From Oleispira sp963851095 (GTDB lineage: Bacteria; Pseudomonadota; Gammaproteobacteria; Pseudomonadales; Oceanobacteraceae), in contig CAWKOX010000007.1 in NCBI GenBank assembly GCA_963851095.1, positions 124,001-188,000 of the forward strand: 64,000 bases of DNA. Direction: 5' to 3'. Shown here in pieces: positions 46,109-54,894 of the stretch (the stretch's first letter is position 1; each line of letters begins with the position of its first letter). The notes under the pieces were generated by a model. It saw only the letters and a list, made by a program, of their open reading frames with translations. It was not told the origin of the DNA and did not search any database. Position numbers and translations under genes: made by a program.

Positions 46109-46954
46109 TTAACCCGTTTTACTTAATGAGCGATTGAAAGGAATTCTACCGGCTAGCTTTTTTCGCTTAAGGCTTTTAATTTTTTGATTGCGTTTTTGCA
46201 GAATTCTTTGCATTAAGGCTTCTTTTTCAAGGCGAGCTGTTTCAGCATGCCGTGAGGCCGATTCAAAAATAGCGATTAATTCTTCGGGCGCTGCATCAAC
46301 GAAAGAATTGGTCTGCTGCAGAGCCGCAATAATGTTCTCTTCAGAAATACCGAAGCTTGGCTCACTGTCTGCTAGGTTGACTGCAGATACACTATTAGTC
46401 TTCTCATCAATCATCTTGAAGAGATGCGCAGGATAACGACGCCAGTGAAATAGGCCGTTATACAGTACCGAAACAGTCAATAGACAGGCGATATTCGCGG
46501 CAATGACCATCCATACAAAATCAAAGCCAAGCGCATGAACATCGGCTCCTGAAGTGACGGCAAAGAAAGCGGTCGCGCCGCCAGGCGGGTGTAAGCAGCC
46601 TAAGTAATACATTACTAAAACACTAACACTCGTAGCAATGCAGGCGCTAAACAGCGTATTACCTAAGTATTGATAGCAAGCAACCCCAATAATGGCAGAT
46701 AAAATATTCCCCATAATTAATGGCCAAGGCTGTGACAAAGCACCATGGGGTATTGCAAATAACAGGACTGCACTGGCTGCCATAGAGGCCACAAATAAAT
46801 GAGTGCTTTCGTCAGACAGGGAATACTGAGTAATCATATAGCAGCCCGCCATACTGATGAAAACACCGATGGCTGATATGTATTTTTCACTGTGGGAGGT
46901 CGTGTTTTTTTCGACTCCCAAGGTCTTAATGCACTCGTGAATAAAATGTTTCAT
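46109..46954 (-). CDS. HPP-family membrane protein
   Basis: 281 residues with four to five membrane helices in the first 175 (including YISAIGVFISMAGCYMITQY and the LHPPGGATAFFAV motif that names the family), then a cytoplasmic helical tail rich in Lys/Arg. HPP proteins are linked to nitrite or other anion transport in cyanobacteria and plants, but the substrate here is unknown. It is divergent from a LysR regulator, which probably controls it. Confidence 0.85.
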   Translation of the reverse strand: MKHFIHECIKTLGVEKNTTSHSEKYISAIGVFISMAGCYMITQYSLSDESTHLFVASMAASAVLLFAIPHGALSQPWPLIMGNILSAIIGVACYQYLGNTLFSACIATSVSVLVMYYLGCLHPPGGATAFFAVTSGADVHALGFDFVWMVIAANIACLLTVSVLYNGLFHWRRYPAHLFKMIDEKTNSVSAVNLADSEPSFGISEENIIAALQQTNSFVDAAPEELIAIFESASRHAETARLEKEALMQRILQKRNQKIKSLKRKKLAGRIPFNRSLSKTG

Positions 46955-47098
46955 ATTGCTTCTTTATGGTTCAATTTTAAGCAGGGCGCATTCTAACGGT
47001 GCAACATACCTCTGTATAATTAATATTAATGAAGTTTAAAAGCATATATATTGATATGAATAGAGTATTTAGCGATGGTTATTCGATAGAGGGGTGTA

Positions 47099-47956
47099 AT
47101 GGACATTCAGTTGGCAAAAACGTTTCTAGAAATCATGAGTGCAGGAAGCTTTCAAGAAGCGGCGAAACGGCTTCATGTCACTCAAACTACCGTAACGGCA
47201 CGGGTTAAAAGTCTCGAAGAGCTGTTGGATTGCCGCTTGTTTATCCGCAATCGCGCGGGTGCGACGCTGACGCAAGAAGGAGAGCGCTTTGTTGAGCATG
47301 CTAAAAATCTAGTATTCACTTGGCAGCGAGCCAAGCTTGAATTATCCAAGCCGAGTGAAATAGCACCCGCGCTGGTGGTAGGAGTAGAGAATAGCTTATG
47401 GAACCCACTCTTGGTTGAAACGATAAATCAGCTTCACTCTGAACGGTATTTAGAAAAGCAAAATATCATCTTTGATGCACGTATAGAAGAAGAATCCTTA
47501 CTGATTAAGCAGCTAGACCAAGGCCTATTAGATGCGGTACTGGTTCATAAACCCCATTATCGTTCTAACTTTGTGGTTGAGTTATTAATGGAAGAAAAGC
47601 TGATTCATGTGCAGTCAACAAAAGAGCCTAAGCCCAATCTGTTTATCGATTGGGGAGAAGAATTTAAAACACAATACGATGCCGTTTTACCGCACCCAAG
47701 GCAGCAAGGTTTTAAAACGAATTTAGGGCCGTTAGCGCTTAGAGTTATGTTAGGGCAGGGAGGCAACGGCTATTTTAGAACACGAGTCGTGCAAAAATAC
47801 TTGGATAATGGCGAGCTAGAACTTGTTAGGCCAGCACCAGAGTTTAGCTATCCTGTGTATTTGTTATACAGCGAACAAGCGGCGAGTAGTGCGCTTAGCC
47901 GATTTATAGAAGTATTAAAACAACAGTCTAAAAGATTGGATTTTTGGGCTGTTTGA
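47099..47956 (+). CDS. LysR-family transcriptional regulator
   Basis: 285 residues. The N-terminal helix-turn-helix is typical (LAKTFLEIMSAGSFQEAAKRLHVTQTTVTARVKSLEEL split near 5-42) and a periplasmic-binding-like effector domain follows. A GAGGGG ribosome site precedes the ATG. The 144-base gap to the divergent HPP gene contains ATTAATATTAAT (47019-47030), a symmetric T-N-A type site fitting LysR proteins. Ligand unknown. Confidence 0.9.
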   Translation: MDIQLAKTFLEIMSAGSFQEAAKRLHVTQTTVTARVKSLEELLDCRLFIRNRAGATLTQEGERFVEHAKNLVFTWQRAKLELSKPSEIAPALVVGVENSLWNPLLVETINQLHSERYLEKQNIIFDARIEEESLLIKQLDQGLLDAVLVHKPHYRSNFVVELLMEEKLIHVQSTKEPKPNLFIDWGEEFKTQYDAVLPHPRQQGFKTNLGPLALRVMLGQGGNGYFRTRVVQKYLDNGELELVRPAPEFSYPVYLLYSEQAASSALSRFIEVLKQQSKRLDFWAV

Positions 47957-47997
47957 GCCTGAGCAGATCGTGCTTCAGGCGACAAAAGAATAAAATA

Positions 47998-48501
47998 TTA
48001 ACTTTTAGGAAAGGCGCCCGCCTTCTCTTCGTGGCGATCTAGGGTGCCTAAATCTAATAGTGGTGATGCATCAATATTTTGAGCATCCATCATTGTTGCA
48101 ACTCTTTGCAATGAAGAAATAATCATCGCTTGCTCCCAATCTTGCAGATTCGCGTATTGACGAGAAAATTGATCTTGCAAAGGAATCGGAGCGCTTTTTA
48201 GCGTCTCAATAGCGGCATCGGTTAAATGCGCATGCACTTTACGTTTATCGGTTTTTGAGCGCTCGCGATATACCAGCCCTCGTTTTTCTAGGCGATCTAT
48301 AATCGTTGTTACCGTTGCTTGGCTTAAGCTCATCTCGGTAGCAATTTCACCAATCGTCACCTCTCCCTGATCTCGAATGGTTTGCAATAGCAAAATTTGT
48401 GGCGAAGTGAGACCTGTCGTTTTAGCAAGGTGCTTAGAGTGTAAGTCTGTTGCGCGAATAACGCGGCGCAGGGCTACTAAAACGTCTTCAATACTATTCA
48501 A
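47998..48501 (-). CDS. ectR: MarR-family regulator of ectoine genes (EctR-like)
   Basis: 167 residues with a winged helix typical of MarR proteins (LTSPQILLLQTIRDQGEVTIGEIA, SLSQATVTTIIDRLEKRGLVYRERSKTDKRKVHAHLT in two blocks). It is divergent from ectA, as the ectoine repressor EctR is in methylotrophs and many marine bacteria. The intergenic region is packed with repeated short motifs. It likely represses ectABC-ask at low salt; identification rests mainly on family and position. Confidence 0.85.
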   Translation of the reverse strand: MNSIEDVLVALRRVIRATDLHSKHLAKTTGLTSPQILLLQTIRDQGEVTIGEIATEMSLSQATVTTIIDRLEKRGLVYRERSKTDKRKVHAHLTDAAIETLKSAPIPLQDQFSRQYANLQDWEQAMIISSLQRVATMMDAQNIDASPLLDLGTLDRHEEKAGAFPKS

Positions 48502-48620
48502 ATGCGAATCTCTTAAAGGTTGGAGAAAGCCGAGTATTATCAGCTTTCGTAATGAATTAATCCATAGTCGTCTAAGTATATCTACCTAGTCGTTTATGTC
48601 TCTCTGTGTAGCCATCTGTA

Positions 48621-48812
48621 TAGACATCTATCTAATTTTTTGTAGATGGCCTCACAATCTGGTCAAAAACCAAACTGGATATCAGAAAGTCTTTAGTGTA
48701 CTATGTTTAGACATCTAAGCAAGTTTACGCAAATATTCGCGCATATCCACTTAAAAATGGATGATTTAGTATGTTTTTCAGAATGTTTACGTAAATTTAT
48801 TTTAGTGTACTA
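48621..48812. promoter_or_regulatory. Repeated short motifs in the ect promoter region
   Basis: Three different motifs each occur twice: TAGACATCTA (48621-48630 and 48708-48717), GTTTACGCAAAT / GTTTACGTAAAT (48723-48734 and 48785-48796), and TTTAGTGTACTA (48692-48703 and 48801-48812). The first and third are near-palindromes fit for a dimeric MarR protein. The last copy ends 31 bases before the ectA start, where it could overlap the promoter. Confidence 0.6.
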
Positions 48813-48843
48813 AAAATTAGAGTGTCGGAGGAGATCCTTTAAC

Positions 48844-49347
48844 TTGTCGAATAAAATAGAACTACGTATCCCAACCCTTAGCGATGGCATGGATGTTTAC
48901 CGCTTAGTTGAGCGCTGTCCGCCATTGGATGCGAATTCCAGCTATTGCAACATATTACAGTGTGGGCACTTTGCCCAAACGTCAGTCGCCGCAGAAATGA
49001 ACGGCGAAATAGTCGGCTTTATATCCGCCTACAAAAAGCCTGATCAAGCGAATACCTTGTTCATCTGGCAAGTAGCCGTCGATGAGAAAGCCCGAGGCCA
49101 AGGTTTGGCCTCAAAAATGTTGTTGCATATATTGCAGCGGCCACACTGCGAAAGCGTAAATCACTTAGAGACCACTATTACTGAAGATAATAAAGGCTCT
49201 TGGGCGCTGTTCGAACGTCTGGCAAAAACACTATCTACAGAGCTGAATTCGTCAATCTGGCTAGAAAAGCAGAAGCATTTTGATGGACAGCATGAATCAG
49301 AAGCCCTTGTTGTAATTGGGCCATTTACAAATACTCAGGAAGCATAA
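48844..49347 (+). CDS. ectA: L-2,4-diaminobutyrate N-acetyltransferase
   Basis: 167 residues from a TTG start; GGAGGAG lies 10-11 bases upstream and there is no better ATG. The GNAT fold shows LFIWQVAVDEKARGQGLASKML (acetyl-CoA loop around 78-99) and HLETTITEDNKGSWALFERL. It acetylates diaminobutyrate, the second dedicated step of ectoine synthesis in the cytoplasm. First gene of ectABC-ask, 5 bases before ectB. Confidence 0.96.
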   Translation: MSNKIELRIPTLSDGMDVYRLVERCPPLDANSSYCNILQCGHFAQTSVAAEMNGEIVGFISAYKKPDQANTLFIWQVAVDEKARGQGLASKMLLHILQRPHCESVNHLETTITEDNKGSWALFERLAKTLSTELNSSIWLEKQKHFDGQHESEALVVIGPFTNTQEA

Positions 49348-49352
49348 TCAAC

Positions 49353-50645
49353 ATGAAAATTTTTAAAGAAATCGAATCAGAAGTACAAAGCTATTCACGT
49401 TCATTCCCATGCGTATTCAACCGCGCTAAAGACGAATTTATGTGGGATGAAGAAGGCAATAAATATTTAGACTTCTTAGCTGGTGCAGGCACGCTAAACT
49501 ACGGTCACAATAACGACCTGTTTAAAAAAGGTCTTGTTCAATACATTATGGATGACGGTATTACTCACGGCTTGGATATGCATACCAAAGCCAAAGGTGA
49601 TTTCCTGAATACCTTTAATGACAAAATTTTAAAGCCTCGCGACATGGAATACATGGTTCAGTTTACTGGCCCAACGGGAACCAATGCGGTTGAAGCTGCC
49701 ATGAAGTTGGCACGTAACTGTACCGGCCAGCAAAACATTGTAACCTTTACTAACGGTTTCCATGGCGTAAGTTTAGGTGCATTGGCAGCAACTGGTAACT
49801 CTCACCACCGCGATGCGGCAGGTGTAAGTTTAAACGGTATTCACCGCATGCCATTCGATGGCTATTTGGGTGATGGTATTGATACGACCGAATACTTAGA
49901 CAAGGTTTTGTCTGATTCAAGCAGTGGTATTAACTCGCCAGCAGCTGTTCTGCTTGAGACTGTTCAAGGTGAAGGGGGTGTTAACGCTTGTAGTACTGAA
50001 TGGTTACAAAATTTAGAAAAAGTATGCCGCAAGCATGGTTTATTATTAATCATTGATGATATTCAAGCGGGCTGTGGCCGTACGGGTAACTTCTTTAGCT
50101 TTGAAGAATCAGGCATCAAGCCAGACATCATTACCATGTCAAAATCATTAAGTGGTTATGGTTTACCGTTTGCGGTTGTATTGATGAAGCCAGAGCTAGA
50201 TCAGTGGAAGCCAGGTGAGCATAACGGTACATTCCGTGGTAATAACCTAGCCTTCATTACGGCAAAAGATGCGATTGACCATTACTGGAGTGATGACAAG
50301 TTCAGCAACGAAGTAAAAGCCAAAGGCCGTTATGTTAAAGAGCAGCTCGATGACATTGTTGCAGAGTACGGTGAAGGTAATTTCACGACAAAAGGTTATG
50401 GCATGTTCCAAGGGATTAACTGTGTAAACGGTGAAATCGCTGCCAAAATTACCCGTCATGCGTTTAAGAAAGGCTTAATTATTGAAACCAGTGGTGCAGA
50501 TGACCAAATCGTTAAGTTATTTTGCCCACTAACGATTAAGCAAGAAAACCTTGAGAAAGGTATTGATATCATTCGAGCGTCTATTAAAGAAATTTGCTCT
50601 AAAGAAGATGGTATCCCAGAAGAAAAGATGTATTTCCAAGACTAA
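49353..50645 (+). CDS. ectB: L-2,4-diaminobutyrate transaminase
   Basis: 430 residues, class III aminotransferase. The cofactor Lys264 is in TMSKSLSGYG, with DDIQAGCGRTG (about 235-245) before it; GTNAVEAAMKLAR near 109 binds PLP phosphate. It converts aspartate semialdehyde plus glutamate to diaminobutyrate. A strong hairpin follows 36 bases after its stop and before ectC. Confidence 0.97.
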   Translation: MKIFKEIESEVQSYSRSFPCVFNRAKDEFMWDEEGNKYLDFLAGAGTLNYGHNNDLFKKGLVQYIMDDGITHGLDMHTKAKGDFLNTFNDKILKPRDMEYMVQFTGPTGTNAVEAAMKLARNCTGQQNIVTFTNGFHGVSLGALAATGNSHHRDAAGVSLNGIHRMPFDGYLGDGIDTTEYLDKVLSDSSSGINSPAAVLLETVQGEGGVNACSTEWLQNLEKVCRKHGLLLIIDDIQAGCGRTGNFFSFEESGIKPDIITMSKSLSGYGLPFAVVLMKPELDQWKPGEHNGTFRGNNLAFITAKDAIDHYWSDDKFSNEVKAKGRYVKEQLDDIVAEYGEGNFTTKGYGMFQGINCVNGEIAAKITRHAFKKGLIIETSGADDQIVKLFCPLTIKQENLEKGIDIIRASIKEICSKEDGIPEEKMYFQD

Positions 50646-50680
50646 TCGTTAATAAGACTAATAGTTACATAGCTCGTGCT

Positions 50681-50720
50681 AGGGCATCTTATAAAGTACT
50701 CTTTATAAGATGCCCTCTGT
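50681..50720. terminator. Hairpin between ectB and ectC
   Basis: AGGGCATCTTATAAAG (50681-50696), loop TACT, CTTTATAAGATGCCCT (50701-50716): a perfect 16-bp stem followed only by CTGTTT. It can act as a partial terminator or mRNA stabiliser between ectAB and ectC-ask. The 196-base gap otherwise leaves room for an internal promoter. Confidence 0.7.
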
Positions 50721-50841
50721 TTAGCACTGCTATTGCAGCATTAAGTCAGTATAATCGTAAGATTGTTAGAAAAGTTAGTTGATCGTTATTTTTAGTCAGT
50801 AGTTATTGCTGAATTTATTACAAGATTTATAGAGGTATCGC

Positions 50842-51240
50842 ATGATTGTTAGAACTTTAGCTGGAGCCAGTGAAACCAACCGCAAAATCGTTTCACCAGA
50901 CGGAAACTGGGACAGCACGCGTTTACTACTCAAAGAAGACAATATGGGATTCTCATTTCATATTACCACCATTTATAAAGGCGCCGACTTCCAGATGCAT
51001 TACCAAAATCATCTAGAGTCTGTTTATTGCATGTCGGGCCGTGGTGAAGTTGAAAGCTTAGAAGACGGTTCAATTCATCCTATTGAACCAGGCACTTTGT
51101 ATATTTTGGATAAGCACGATAAGCACATTCTGCGTGCAACCGAAGAAATGAAAATGGCGTGTGTATTTAACCCACCGCTTAATGGTAAAGAAGTTCACAA
51201 CAAAGAAGGCGCTTACGAACTAGACGCCGATACAATCTGA
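50842..51240 (+). CDS. ectC: Ectoine synthase
   Basis: 132 residues, cupin fold. The metal-binding cupin segments are clear: FQMHYQNHLESVYCMSGRGEVE (about 52-73 in two parts) and PGTLYILDKHDKHILRA. It cyclises N-acetyl-diaminobutyrate to ectoine, the compatible solute. AGAGG precedes the ATG. Separated from ectB by a hairpin, it is followed by ask after 54 bases. No ectoine hydroxylase (ectD) is present. Confidence 0.97.
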   Translation: MIVRTLAGASETNRKIVSPDGNWDSTRLLLKEDNMGFSFHITTIYKGADFQMHYQNHLESVYCMSGRGEVESLEDGSIHPIEPGTLYILDKHDKHILRATEEMKMACVFNPPLNGKEVHNKEGAYELDADTI

Positions 51241-51294
51241 CTCTCTCTTAATAACACAAATTTTTTATAATTATTATTAAGGTTGGATTGAACA

Positions 51295-52743
51295 ATGAGT
51301 GAACATAATACCCACACTATCGAAAAAATTGGCGGCACTTCAATGTCAGATTACGAATCCGTTCGTAATAACATTGTTTTAGGTGGTACCCGAAAAACAC
51401 TTTTTCAGCGTGTATTTGTAGTATCGGCTTACGGCGGTATTACCAACGAACTGCTTGAGCATAAAAAGAGTGGCCAGCCAGGAATCTTTGAATTATTTGC
51501 AAACGGCATGGAAGACGATGCTTGGTTGCAGAAGTTTGATGATTTAAGAGAACAGCTTTATGCCATCAATAAAGACCTGTTTGGTGAGACGCCTTTATTG
51601 AAAAAGGCCAATAAGTTTTTAGACGAACGTCTAACAAACGCTAAGCAGTGCCTACTTGATTTACAAAGCCTGTGTCAGCACGGCCACTTCGAGTTAGAGT
51701 CGCACCTAGAGACAGTACGTGAAATGCTAGCCAGTATTGGTGAAGCACACAGCGCGTGGAATACCGCAGAATTATTACGGCGTGACGGCGTCAACGCTTG
51801 CTTTGTTGATCTAACAGGCTGGCGCACGAATAAGCACATCTCTTTAGATGAGCGCATTCGTTTAGCGTTCGATAATATCGATCTTGATACTCAGCTACCG
51901 ATCGTAACCGGTTACGCTCACAGTGATAGCGGCTTAATGTCGTCGTTCGACCGTGGCTACAGCGAAATGACCTTTAGTCGTTTGGCGGTATTAACCGAGG
52001 CGAAAGAAGCGGTTATTCACAAAGAATTTCACCTAAGCAGTGCCGATCCTCGCTTAGTAGGCGAAGATAATGCCGTACCGATTGGTCGTACTAACTACGA
52101 CGTAGCCGATCAGCTGGCCAGTCTAGGTATGGAAGCGATTCACCCGAAAGCGGCAAAAGGATTGCGTCAAAACAATATTCCTTTGCGCGTGAAGAATACG
52201 TTCGAGCCAGAGCATACGGGCACCTTGATTACCGGTGACTATGTTAGCGATTCACCTTGCGTAGAAATTATTGCGGGCTGCAAAGGCATTTTTGCACTGC
52301 AAGTCTTCGATCAAGACATGTCAGGTAGCTTGCATGACTATGACCGTGAAGTATTAGCGATTCTTCGTCGCTTTAAAGCACACATCGTATCAAAAGATAT
52401 TAACGCGAATACGATTACGCACTATTTATCTGCTAGTCTAAAAACAGTCAAACGCATTCGTGCCGCGATTGAAGAAAAGTACCCAACCGCAGAAGTTGAT
52501 CAGCAGAAAGTTGCGATTGTTTCGGCTATTGGTAGTGATATGAAAATCCCAGGTATTTTAGCGAAAGCTGTGAAAGCTGTTGCTGCTAAAACCATTAGTG
52601 TACTTGCTTTACATCAAACAATGCGTCAAGTTGACATGCAGTTCATTGTCAACGAATCTGACTATGAAGAGACTGTAAAAAGCCTACATACCTCATTAGT
52701 AGAAGTGCACGACCACGGAAGAGCAATATGCCTCGCATCATGA
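51295..52743 (+). CDS. ask: Ectoine-specific aspartate kinase
   Basis: 482 residues. The amino-acid kinase fold starts with EKIGGTSMSDYESVRNN, and the aspartate-binding area has SSADPRLVGEDNAVPIGRTNYD; two ACT domains form the C-terminus. This is the ask_ect type that accompanies ectABC and is usually resistant to Lys/Thr feedback, supplying aspartyl phosphate for ectoine. The next gene overlaps its end by 16 bases. Confidence 0.93.
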   Translation: MSEHNTHTIEKIGGTSMSDYESVRNNIVLGGTRKTLFQRVFVVSAYGGITNELLEHKKSGQPGIFELFANGMEDDAWLQKFDDLREQLYAINKDLFGETPLLKKANKFLDERLTNAKQCLLDLQSLCQHGHFELESHLETVREMLASIGEAHSAWNTAELLRRDGVNACFVDLTGWRTNKHISLDERIRLAFDNIDLDTQLPIVTGYAHSDSGLMSSFDRGYSEMTFSRLAVLTEAKEAVIHKEFHLSSADPRLVGEDNAVPIGRTNYDVADQLASLGMEAIHPKAAKGLRQNNIPLRVKNTFEPEHTGTLITGDYVSDSPCVEIIAGCKGIFALQVFDQDMSGSLHDYDREVLAILRRFKAHIVSKDINANTITHYLSASLKTVKRIRAAIEEKYPTAEVDQQKVAIVSAIGSDMKIPGILAKAVKAVAAKTISVLALHQTMRQVDMQFIVNESDYEETVKSLHTSLVEVHDHGRAICLAS

Positions 52744-53651
52744 CCCTAGTTTTATCTTTTCTGCTTACCGCGTTGCTTGCTTTGCAAGCAACAGCGGAAG
52801 ACGAAACTGTAACTGCACAAGAAACACCGTTAGTCGATAAGTCTGCCATGGACTCAAAATCTACGACAAAAATAGACTCCTTAAAAGCCCCTCTATATAA
52901 CCCCTTTGTTGAACGCTATGTACTCGATGAACTTAAGCAATTAAGAACAGAGCAGGCGGCGACTCGAGTTGATTTAATGCAGCAAATACTCGATCGAGAG
53001 CATCGCTCGGTAGACCGAGGCGTGGAGTATGCAACCAATACGGTCACGTACTTTTTCTACATTATTGCCGCTGCTTCCTCGTTACTCGTTTTAGTAGGCT
53101 GGACATCCATTCGAGATATGAAAGACCGAGTTCACTCATTAGCCGACGCAGAAATATCGCGTCTGATTAATGAATATGAAACACGATTACTCGCAATGGA
53201 ATCTTTGATGAAGCAAAAGACACAAGACATCGAAGAAAACAGAGAAGAAATCGAATTAACCCAAGAGCTGCAATCGCATTGGTTAAGAGCACAGCAAGAA
53301 GCATCGCCAACCAATAAAATTTCGATCTACGACGATATTTTAAAGCTTAAGAGCAACGACTGTGAAGCCTTGACCTATAAAGCCGATGCGGTACTCGAGC
53401 TAGATGAGCCGCAGTGGGCTGCAAGTCTATGTCATCAGGCGCTTAAGATTGATGCTGAAAACAGCCATGCTTTCTACCAACTAGCTTGTGCGCATACCGC
53501 GATGAATCAAATGGACGAAGCCATTCGTTATCTGCGTGAAGCATTGAGCCGTGATAGTTACTTAGATGATATTAAATCAGACCCTGCGTTAAAGCCCTTG
53601 GTCGAACACGACCTGTTTAAAGAGCTTATTGCCACAACGGATATTCTCTAA
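52728..53651 (+). CDS. Membrane-anchored TPR protein at the end of the ect operon
   Basis: 307 residues with a signal peptide (ending LQATAEDE), a membrane helix near 105-125 (TYFFYIIAAASSLLVLVGW), a coiled coil (about 140-190) and a C-terminal TPR region (ALTYKADAVLELDEPQWAAS, AFYQLACAHTAMNQMDEAIR). It overlaps ask by 16 bases, so it is probably translated with the ectoine genes, although a link with osmoadaptation is inference. A decayed copy of its TPR region lies at 62072-62217. Confidence 0.8.
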   Translation: MPRIMTLVLSFLLTALLALQATAEDETVTAQETPLVDKSAMDSKSTTKIDSLKAPLYNPFVERYVLDELKQLRTEQAATRVDLMQQILDREHRSVDRGVEYATNTVTYFFYIIAAASSLLVLVGWTSIRDMKDRVHSLADAEISRLINEYETRLLAMESLMKQKTQDIEENREEIELTQELQSHWLRAQQEASPTNKISIYDDILKLKSNDCEALTYKADAVLELDEPQWAASLCHQALKIDAENSHAFYQLACAHTAMNQMDEAIRYLREALSRDSYLDDIKSDPALKPLVEHDLFKELIATTDIL

Positions 53652-53657
53652 CTTTAA

Positions 53658-53692
53658 AATCTCATACACCGATTAACATGGTGTATGAGATT
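53658..53692. terminator. Bidirectional terminator after the ect operon
   Basis: AATCTCATACACC (53658-53670) and GGTGTATGAGATT (53680-53692) form a perfect 13-bp stem with a 9-base loop; ATTATT follows. It lies between the TPR gene and the convergent hmuY-like gene. Confidence 0.75.
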
Positions 53693-53729
53693 ATTATCAC
53701 TTCTCTGATTGATTCGCTATCGGCGATAC

Positions 53730-54860
53730 TTATTCAGCAACTTCCGCATAACGAACGTATAAATTGCCACTGCTCATCGTGCCATCAGCGCCGTAATTGC
53801 TCACAACCTGAGCTTTAAAATAACGCTCACCATCTTTGAATAAGTAAGTCGTAAAGGTCGGCCACATTTTATGTCCACCACCTACGCCGTATTGGAAAGC
53901 ACCATATTTTGCAGGCCCTGCCAGTGCAGTCTTCGCTGAATCTTTGTCGAATTTATAAATATCATCACCGCTGGTTTTCGGATTGGTCACATCAAACGCC
54001 GAACCAGAATCCAATAACACATAACCAATCCCCGCATTGCCAGAACCCGAAACGGCAGAATTAAGCTGTATGCTCCAAGCAGGGCTAGTACGCTCAATAC
54101 TTAACTCCCAATCAGCGTCTGCAGTCACAATTGCATTGGTTTCCATATCCCAGTATTGGCGCGCATCGGTAAAATCAATAGCAGCAGATTCATCGCTAGC
54201 AACAAATACTTGAGCATTATCGTCCCATTGCTCTACCGAAAATTTAAGCGTGTAGCTTGTGCCTGATGTGTAGGTTAAATCACTTACCTTAACGCGGCCA
54301 TAGTTGGAATTACCATTTGCATCCGCCGTTGCTGATCTCACGATCCAGCCATTAGAGTCAGTTTCATTGAGTGTAATGCCATGAGTCGAAGGGTTGTAGC
54401 TTGCCCAGTCAGAGAATTCAATTAGGGGTTGCAGACCATCGCTGACCAGCTCAGATTCATCACAGCTTGATTGATTAACGGCATTAAATGCCGTCAAGGT
54501 ATTATCACGAGTTAAGGCTTCAAAAGCCGATTGGACTGCATGATTGTCATCATCAAATAATCCATTAGGAGTATGCGCGATACAGGCTGTGATTCCCCCA
54601 CTGCCTGAAATACCGCCATTAACAGAAAAACCAACACTTTTTTGATAAGAAAAATGCCATTCATTATCTTTACTAACAACCGTACCCGACGTTAAATCTA
54701 AATAGGCCGGTGAAGAGATAGCCTCCATCGCAGCATATTGAGATTCGCTATTATCAACGACGGTATTAGCACTGCTGTCATTATCTGAGCCACCACATGC
54801 ACTGAGCACTGAGCTGATTGCACCAATTGTTATAGCAGAGAGTAAGGGGGAATGGTTCAT
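53730..54860 (-). CDS. HmuY-like heme-binding lipoprotein with two repeats
   Basis: 376 residues. The lipobox VLSACGG puts the lipid on Cys22. Two HmuY-type units are visible: one starting near 53 (AYLDLTSGTVVSKDNEWHFS, later GISGSGGITA) and one near 235 (YWDMETNAIVTADADWELSI, later AVSGSGNAGI). HmuY proteins hold heme on the outer membrane surface and pass it to a TonB-dependent receptor. The receptor gene precedes it by 34 bases on the same strand. Duplicated domain and gammaproteobacterial host are unusual compared with Porphyromonas HmuY. Confidence 0.82.
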   Translation of the reverse strand: MNHSPLLSAITIGAISSVLSACGGSDNDSSANTVVDNSESQYAAMEAISSPAYLDLTSGTVVSKDNEWHFSYQKSVGFSVNGGISGSGGITACIAHTPNGLFDDDNHAVQSAFEALTRDNTLTAFNAVNQSSCDESELVSDGLQPLIEFSDWASYNPSTHGITLNETDSNGWIVRSATADANGNSNYGRVKVSDLTYTSGTSYTLKFSVEQWDDNAQVFVASDESAAIDFTDARQYWDMETNAIVTADADWELSIERTSPAWSIQLNSAVSGSGNAGIGYVLLDSGSAFDVTNPKTSGDDIYKFDKDSAKTALAGPAKYGAFQYGVGGGHKMWPTFTTYLFKDGERYFKAQVVSNYGADGTMSSGNLYVRYAEVAE

Positions 54861-54894
54861 GGTATCTTCCTTTTAGTAAGTTCTAAATAAAATG

